DNA of 10,151 bases from Clostridia bacterium (GTDB lineage: Bacteria > Bacillota > Clostridia > Christensenellales > UBA1242). Under the pieces are notes generated by a model, which saw nothing but the letters and a program-made list of their open reading frames with translations, ran no database searches and was not told the DNA's origin. The stretch lies in contig JAFYKU010000011.1 of NCBI GenBank assembly GCA_017537405.1, positions 1 through 10,151 on the forward strand, given 5' to 3'. Of the stretch, positions 6,452-10,151 are shown in pieces. Both the position numbers and the translations under genes were made by a program. Every line of letters starts with the position of its first letter. Position 1 is the first letter of the stretch.

Positions 6452-7456
6452 ATGAGAATTGGAATTAATGGATTTGGTCGTATCGGGCGCTTAATCTTGC
6501 GTAATACCTTACAACGCAAAGATGCAACAGTAGTGGCGGTAAATGACCCATTTGTTACTTTGGATTATGCCGCGTATATGTTGACTTATGACACGGTGCA
6601 TGGCAAATTAAATGCCGATATTAAAGTCGACCAAGAAAAGAATGCATTAATCATTAACGGGCAAACCGTAAATTTCTATGCGGAAAAAGAACCAATTAAT
6701 ATTCCATGGGGTAAACACCGTGTAGATGTTGTGGCTGAAGCCACCGGTGTTTTTACTACGACTGCAAAATGCCAAGCGCACTTAGATGCTGGTGCACAGA
6801 AAGTTATTATTACAGCTCCGGCAAAAGATAAAGAAACACCAACTTATGTCATGGGTGTTAACGAAAAACAATATCAACCAACACAACGCATTATTTCAAA
6901 TGCTTCTTGTACCACAAACTGTATCGCGCCGTTGTGTAAAGTTATACATGAGCGCTTTGGTATTGTTGAAGGGTTAATGACAACTGTGCATGCGGTTACT
7001 GCGACACAAAACACAGTAGACAGTGCGAGTGCTAAAAATTGGCGCTTGGGTCGTGCTGCTTATGACAATATGATTCCATCAACCACCGGAGCAGCAAAAG
7101 CCGTGGGATTAGTAATTCCGGACTTACAGGGTAAATTAACCGGAACCAGTTTGCGTGTTCCAGTAAGTGATGTCTCTGTTGTTGATTTGACTTGTACATT
7201 GAAAACTCCCGCAACCAAAGAAGAAATTCTTGCAGCCATTAAAGATGCCAGTGAACATGAAATGAAAGGCATTTTGGCTTACACTGAAGAAGATGTGGTT
7301 TCCAGTGATATGATTGGCAATCCACACACTTCGATTTTTGATGCTAAGGCAAGTATTTTCTTGAATGACCACTTTGTTAAATTAATGGCTTGGTACGATA
7401 ACGAATGGGGATACAGCGTAAAAACTGTTGATTTAGCTGTTCGCATTTGCAAATAA
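6452..7456 (+). CDS. gapA: Glyceraldehyde-3-phosphate dehydrogenase, type I
   Basis: This glycolytic enzyme oxidises and phosphorylates glyceraldehyde 3-phosphate to 1,3-bisphosphoglycerate with NAD+, in the cytoplasm. The 334 residues are full length. The Rossmann motif INGFGRIGR (5-13) is followed by NDP (31-33), whose Asp32 favours NAD over NADP. The catalytic block is SNASCTTNC, with nucleophile Cys153, and His180 (TTVHAVTATQ) is the base. The WYDNEWGYS block near the C-terminus is intact. The segment TVDSASAKNWRLGR replaces the usual TVDGPS-K-WRGGR, a small deviation near the cofactor. The sequence resembles the E. coli GapA/eukaryotic-like group, for example NDPFVTLDYAAYM and VMGVNEKQY. 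It is the second gene after the glycosyltransferase, with a strong Shine-Dalgarno site and a terminator 25 nt after its stop. No other glycolytic gene is adjacent. Confidence 0.97.
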   Translation: MRIGINGFGRIGRLILRNTLQRKDATVVAVNDPFVTLDYAAYMLTYDTVHGKLNADIKVDQEKNALIINGQTVNFYAEKEPINIPWGKHRVDVVAEATGVFTTTAKCQAHLDAGAQKVIITAPAKDKETPTYVMGVNEKQYQPTQRIISNASCTTNCIAPLCKVIHERFGIVEGLMTTVHAVTATQNTVDSASAKNWRLGRAAYDNMIPSTTGAAKAVGLVIPDLQGKLTGTSLRVPVSDVSVVDLTCTLKTPATKEEILAAIKDASEHEMKGILAYTEEDVVSSDMIGNPHTSIFDAKASIFLNDHFVKLMAWYDNEWGYSVKTVDLAVRICK

Positions 7457-7481
7457 CTAAAAATCTATAACAACTAAGAGT

Positions 7482-7505
7482 GGGGCTATCTGGCTCCATT
7501 TTTTT
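7482..7505 (+). terminator. Intrinsic terminator after gapA
   Basis: TGGGGC (7482-7487) pairs with GCTCCA (7494-7499), with one G-T pair and a 6-nt loop, and a run of six T (7500-7505) follows. An outer inverted repeat, TCTATAA (7465-7471) and TTATAGA (7504-7510), brackets the hairpin and may extend the structure. The right outer arm overlaps the -35 element of the next promoter. Confidence 0.8.
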
Positions 7506-7506
7506 A

Positions 7507-7535
7507 TAGACATGTAATTTAAACCTATGTATAAT
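7507..7535 (+). promoter_or_regulatory. Promoter of the zinc-ribbon membrane protein gene
   Basis: TAGACA (7507-7512, one mismatch to TTGACA) and a perfect TATAAT (7530-7535) are 17 bp apart. The expected start site at about 7542-7543 falls at the first base of the AGGAG ribosome binding site, giving a leader of only about 10-11 nt. Confidence 0.75.
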
Positions 7536-7541
7536 AAATTT

Positions 7542-7546
7542 AGGAG
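7542..7546 (+). promoter_or_regulatory. Shine-Dalgarno site at the very 5' end of a short leader
   Basis: AGGAG lies 6 nt before the ATG at 7553 and fixes that start. It coincides with the predicted transcription start, so the mRNA would begin with its ribosome binding site. Confidence 0.7.
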
Positions 7547-7552
7547 TAATTT

Positions 7553-8056
7553 ATGTTTAACAATTTACGCGAGACTGTCAAAGCTTTGAATGCCGATGTT
7601 AATAATGTTGCGAACTCGGAAAGGGCAAAAAAATTAAGATCAAAGTTATTGAAGATTGGTATCCCGATGGCTGTTTGCGGTTTCCTTGGTGTTTTTATTT
7701 GTTTCGCTATGTTCGCTGTTGGTGGTTTTAGTTCCGTAAGTAATTTTGATGGTAGTTTCGGTTTCCCAACTGAAGTTTTAGTTCCGTTCATGTTATTTAT
7801 TCCTTGTAGTATTGTTGGCGGCATTGGTGTAACGATAACATCAATTGGTTTGAAAATTGTTATTACTGGTTATACAACAAACTTAATTAAAGAAGCTGTT
7901 GGTCATAATTGTCCAAACTGTGGCGAATCAATTAATCCAGGCATGTCATTCTGTGCGAGGTGTGGCACCAAGGCGCGTAAAGAATGTCCAAACTGTCAAT
8001 ATGTTAACCCATACAAGAATCAATTTTGCGAAAAATGTGGTTCCAAATTAAATTAA
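7553..8056 (+). CDS. Two-TM membrane protein with a C-terminal double zinc ribbon
   Basis: This is a 167-residue protein of unknown specific role. Residues 1-30 are polar and partly basic. Two hydrophobic segments follow, at about 37-60 and 80-105, separated by a Gly/Ser/Phe-rich loop. The C-terminal part has four CxxC knuckles in order: CPNCG, CARCG, CPNCQ and CEKCG, forming two treble-clef or rubredoxin-like zinc ribbons of the DZANK/zinc-ribbon type common in small Firmicutes membrane proteins. By the positive charges around the ribbons, these probably face the cytoplasm. It is a single-gene transcription unit with a good promoter and an AGGAG site, and it ends in tandem TAA TAA stops and a terminator shared with the convergent RNHCP gene. 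Such ribbons often bind proteins or nucleic acid; no catalytic motif is visible. Confidence 0.85.
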   Translation: MFNNLRETVKALNADVNNVANSERAKKLRSKLLKIGIPMAVCGFLGVFICFAMFAVGGFSSVSNFDGSFGFPTEVLVPFMLFIPCSIVGGIGVTITSIGLKIVITGYTTNLIKEAVGHNCPNCGESINPGMSFCARCGTKARKECPNCQYVNPYKNQFCEKCGSKLN

Positions 8057-8072
8057 TAAAATTATTTAATAC

Positions 8073-8107
8073 AAAAATGCAGGCGATAAATACCTGCATT
8101 TTTTTTT
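8073..8107. terminator. Bidirectional intrinsic terminator
   Basis: AATGCAGG (8076-8083) and CCTGCATT (8093-8100) form a perfect 8-bp stem around a 9-nt loop. The A-run on the left and T-run on the right make it work on both strands. It separates the zinc-ribbon gene (stop at 8056) from the convergent RNHCP gene (stop at 8106). Confidence 0.88.
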
Positions 8108-8444
8108 ATTTCTGTCCGTCGGAAAAGAAATGTTTCAGTGGATTTTGCGATAATTCTAATATTGTGTCATAGTTATCGTCAGGTGCCGCTTTGTTGTTGT
8201 GATATGCGCCGCAAGTGTCACAATGGTAATTAATCACGGTTCCTTTCTTACTGTTGAGTGTAATACCAATTGGGACCAACAAGCCGTGACAATCATTGGC
8301 GCGGTCGCCCGGATTGATATCCACATGTAATGAATATAAACAATTAGTGCAGTGGTCACGCGAAGATGAAAGTAGTGGCTTAACTATGTGACCACAATGC
8401 TGACAGGTGAAGCCCGCGTCATTTTTAGTAAAGCGTTTATTCAT
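8106..8444 (-). CDS. RNHCP-domain zinc-binding protein
   Basis: This is a protein of 112 residues. It matches the RNHCP domain, a small zinc-binding family of unknown biochemical role. Seen in order: FTCQHCG with the first CxxC, DHCTNCLYSLHVDINPGDRA where the family has RNHCPxCLxSlHvDxxpGDR, then DCHGLLVPIGI, a second CxxC in YHCDTCGAYHNN, and an APDDN motif. RNHCP itself reads RDHCT here, so the naming motif is changed but the cysteines are kept. The start at 8444 (MNKRF) is chosen because family members begin a few residues before the FTC motif; an ATG at 8459 would add five residues. The gene overlaps the ftsH stop by 8 nt (ATGAATAA), so it is co-transcribed with ftsH. No Shine-Dalgarno is evident, which suggests coupling. 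Confidence 0.85.
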   Translation of the reverse strand: MNKRFTKNDAGFTCQHCGHIVKPLLSSSRDHCTNCLYSLHVDINPGDRANDCHGLLVPIGITLNSKKGTVINYHCDTCGAYHNNKAAPDDNYDTILELSQNPLKHFFSDGQK

Positions 8445-10151
8445 GAGCGGGTACTTCATCGTGTGACGCAGTTTTGGTGTTGTCTCCATTTTCCTCTGTT
8501 TTTGCCTTTGTTGTTTTCTTCGTTGTTGATTTTTTTGTAGTAGATTTCTTTTTCGGAGTAGCGGTTTCCGCAACAGCTGTCGTTTCGGCGGTTGCTGCTA
8601 CTTTTGTTTGTGCTGGCTTTTCAACTACGACGATGCTTGGATATTTTTCCAATGATTCAAAGTCAATCGTGGGAATTGCCAGTGGAATCGTGCCGGTTTG
8701 GCGAACATATTCGCGTGCTAATTCGCAATTCTTTTCTAAAGTTTTGATGTGGTCTTCGGATACTAAATTTTCAGCTAGATGTAATTTTGCAATTTCCATT
8801 GAGCGTTCTAAGAGCGGATTAATTTGTTCGATTAAGCTATTGATTCTTACATCATTAGCGATTTTAGTTTGCTTTTCTTTGCGTTCTTCAATGGCGGCAG
8901 CAATTTCTTTTTCTGATTTGCCTTCCATCACCAAATTAATATCATCACTGTAAATAGTTTCGTTCGCCAATAACAATTCTGCCATGACTTTCACTTTTGC
9001 TGCATTGTCGTGTAATAATTTTTGGCAACGGTTCAAGGCCTCATTGATTAAATCTTTAATTTCACTATCAATAACTGATTGTACTGATTCGCTAATGTTT
9101 TTTTGGTTGTATATGCGTAATGCAACTTCGTTTTCTTTGCCATAGTACATTGGTCCTAATTTGCTGCTCATACCCCATTTGGTAATCATGTTTTCAGCTA
9201 ATTCGGTAGCCACTTTAATATCGTTCGAAGCACCGGTGCAGATGTCACCAATAAACAATTGTTCTGCTGAACGACCGCCTAACAACATTGCTAAACGATT
9301 TTTCAACATCGACAAGCTTTGGTGATTGTGTTCTTCATTTTTATTATTAGTTAAAGTATAACCGGCTGCCATTCCTCTTGGGATAATGGAAACTTCTTGT
9401 ACGGTTTGGTCGGGCATTAAAATTTTTGAAATAATTGCGTGGCCAGCTTCGTGGTAAGCCGTAATGCGTTTATCTTCTTCGGTAATGATACGGGATTTCT
9501 TTTGTGGCCCAATCAAAACTTTGTTAATACCTTCGGTAATATCTTGCATAGAGATTTTGTTGCGTCCGTCTTTCACGGCAATAATTGCGCTTTCGTTTAA
9601 CAAATTTTCCAAGTCAGCACCACTGAAACCGCTGGTAATTTGTGCAACACGACGCAAATCAACATCACCCAATCGTTTGTTGCGTGCATGGACTTTTAAG
9701 ATCTTTTCGCGTCCATCGACATCTGGCATTTGGACAATGATTTGACGATCGAAGCGTCCAGGGCGCAAAATCGCCGAATCCAAAACATCAGGACGGTTGG
9801 TTGCCGCCAACACAATGACACCTTCAGATTTAGAGAAGCCGTCCATTTGCACCAATAATTGGTTCAATGTTTGTTCATTTTCTTCGGCAACCCCCGAAGC
9901 GCCAACACCACGCATACGCGCGATAGAATCCAATTCATCCAAAAAGATAATCGCCGGTGCATGGGCTTTGGCTTGTTCAAATAAGTCGCGCATACGTGCC
10001 GGTCCCACACCAACTAACATTTCGGAAAAATCACTGCCGGAAAGTGAGAAGAAGGGCACCCCAGCTTCGCCGGCGATGGCTTTCGCTAACAAAGTTTTAC
10101 CGGTACCAGGTTGACCAACTAATAAAACACCTTTGGGGATACGTGCACCCA
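8437..10151 (-). CDS. ftsH: ATP-dependent zinc metalloprotease FtsH, N-terminal part outside the window
   Basis: FtsH is a hexameric membrane-anchored AAA+ protease that degrades membrane and short-lived soluble proteins. The visible 570 residues start inside the AAA domain, so the N-terminal TM helices and start codon lie beyond 10151. Visible are Walker A GQPGTGKT (10093-10116; GPPGTGKT is usual), Walker B IIFLDE, the second region of homology ending LRPGRFDR with both arginine fingers, the zinc-binding HEAGH (fragment residues 233-237) and the third zinc-ligand Asp in TGASNDIKVA (fragment residue 310). The pore loop reads SEMLVGVG rather than the usual EMFVGVG. After the usual C-terminal segment (LLANETIYSDDINLVM) there are about 160 more residues: a charged, probably helical stretch, then an Ala/Thr-rich and Lys/Thr/Ser-rich tail. 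The RNHCP gene overlaps its end by 8 nt. Confidence 0.96.
   Translation of the reverse strand, partial: GARIPKGVLLVGQPGTGKTLLAKAIAGEAGVPFFSLSGSDFSEMLVGVGPARMRDLFEQAKAHAPAIIFLDELDSIARMRGVGASGVAEENEQTLNQLLVQMDGFSKSEGVIVLAATNRPDVLDSAILRPGRFDRQIIVQMPDVDGREKILKVHARNKRLGDVDLRRVAQITSGFSGADLENLLNESAIIAVKDGRNKISMQDITEGINKVLIGPQKKSRIITEEDKRITAYHEAGHAIISKILMPDQTVQEVSIIPRGMAAGYTLTNNKNEEHNHQSLSMLKNRLAMLLGGRSAEQLFIGDICTGASNDIKVATELAENMITKWGMSSKLGPMYYGKENEVALRIYNQKNISESVQSVIDSEIKDLINEALNRCQKLLHDNAAKVKVMAELLLANETIYSDDINLVMEGKSEKEIAAAIEERKEKQTKIANDVRINSLIEQINPLLERSMEIAKLHLAENLVSEDHIKTLEKNCELAREYVRQTGTIPLAIPTIDFESLEKYPSIVVVEKPAQTKVAATAETTAVAETATPKKKSTTKKSTTKKTTKAKTEENGDNTKTASHDEVPAHE
8500..8556 (-). repeat. 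Lys/Ser/Thr-rich low-complexity segment in the FtsH tail
   Basis: The segment coding the FtsH C-terminal tail repeats KKSTT twice in tandem and then KKTT, giving a strongly basic, disordered stretch. Ala/Thr-rich sequence precedes it and acidic/polar residues end the protein. Similar lysine-rich tails in other proteins often bind nucleic acid, ribosomes or acidic surfaces; no such role is shown here. Confidence 0.8.

Noticed and set aside
8474..8953. Long open frame on the plus strand antisense to ftsH
   Set aside because: Its translation is a run of Val/Phe/Ser that mirrors the Lys/Thr/Ala-rich ftsH tail. It has no promoter or ribosome site, and ftsH is certain on the other strand.
10090..10092. 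TTG as a start codon for FtsH
   Set aside because: The frame continues upstream to the window edge and encodes the Walker A motif and the GARIPKGVLLVG block before it, so this TTG is an internal Leu.
1..10151. Possible reassignment of TGA, since no gene here stops with TGA
   Set aside because: No TGA occurs in frame in any gene, Trp is always TGG, and nine stops are too few. A low-GC genome often favours TAA.
1..10151. CRISPR array, insertion sequence, tRNA/rRNA gene, toxin-antitoxin or defence module
   Set aside because: Reading both strands shows no regularly spaced repeats, no transposase, no RNA-gene signatures and no uneven base composition. Every gene larger than the two unknowns is a recognisable housekeeping or zinc-ribbon family.

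Overview
The window is a gene-dense stretch of a bacterial chromosome with low to moderate GC. It carries nine protein genes and no gene-free stretch longer than about 100 bases. The gene set is mostly housekeeping: a class I lysyl-tRNA synthetase, the tRNA-modification pair MnmE/MnmG, glyceraldehyde-3-phosphate dehydrogenase, the membrane protease FtsH, a polyprenyl-phosphate-type glycosyltransferase, two zinc-ribbon proteins and two small proteins of unknown function. The genetic code looks standard: Trp is TGG, and all nine stops in the window are TAA or TAG. Bacterial -35/-10 promoters and FtsH/MnmE/MnmG mark it as bacterial. A class I (archaeal-type) LysRS in place of the commoner class II enzyme narrows the options (spirochaetes, alphaproteobacteria, some Firmicutes-like and other lineages) but does not settle them. 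The tandem zinc-ribbon membrane protein and the small protein before mnmE remind me of uncultured Clostridia-like gut bacteria. That placement is an impression, not a demonstration.

Layout. 1-2055 (+): the 3' part of lysK, then a 181-aa protein of unknown function with its own promoter; its bidirectional terminator (about 2064-2092) is shared with the convergent mnmG. 2104-5405 (-): an operon of an 83-aa conserved-looking small protein, mnmE and mnmG, tightly packed (1-nt overlap, then a 9-nt gap with the mnmE stop inside the mnmG ribosome binding site). 5490-7456 (+): divergent from that operon, a GT2 glycosyltransferase followed 20 nt later by gapA, ending in a hairpin terminator. 7553-8056 (+): a two-TM, double zinc-ribbon protein with its own promoter. 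8106-10151 (-): ftsH (5' end outside the window) overlapping an RNHCP-domain gene, ending at a bidirectional terminator shared with the zinc-ribbon gene.

The most interesting pattern is in the promoters. Three transcription units (1510, 5405 minus, 5490) each have a TTGCNN-17-TATNAT promoter whose predicted start site falls on or within one base of the ATG, and none has room for a Shine-Dalgarno site. A fourth (7553) would have a leader of only about 10 nt that begins at its AGGAG. Two downstream operon genes, mnmG and gapA, carry strong Shine-Dalgarno sites instead. This points to routine leaderless transcription of first genes. It also corrects the start of the small protein before mnmE from 5483 to 5405.

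Several housekeeping proteins have altered motifs worth checking: the LysRS KMSKS loop (NMHSST), the FtsH pore loop (MLVG for MFVG) and Walker A (GQPGTGKT), the MnmE G2 loop (GTTTD for GTTRD) and the GT2 DxD site (EID). FtsH also has a C-terminal extension of roughly 160 residues ending in a Lys/Thr/Ser-rich tail. I see no mobile element, CRISPR array, RNA gene, defence system or phage gene.
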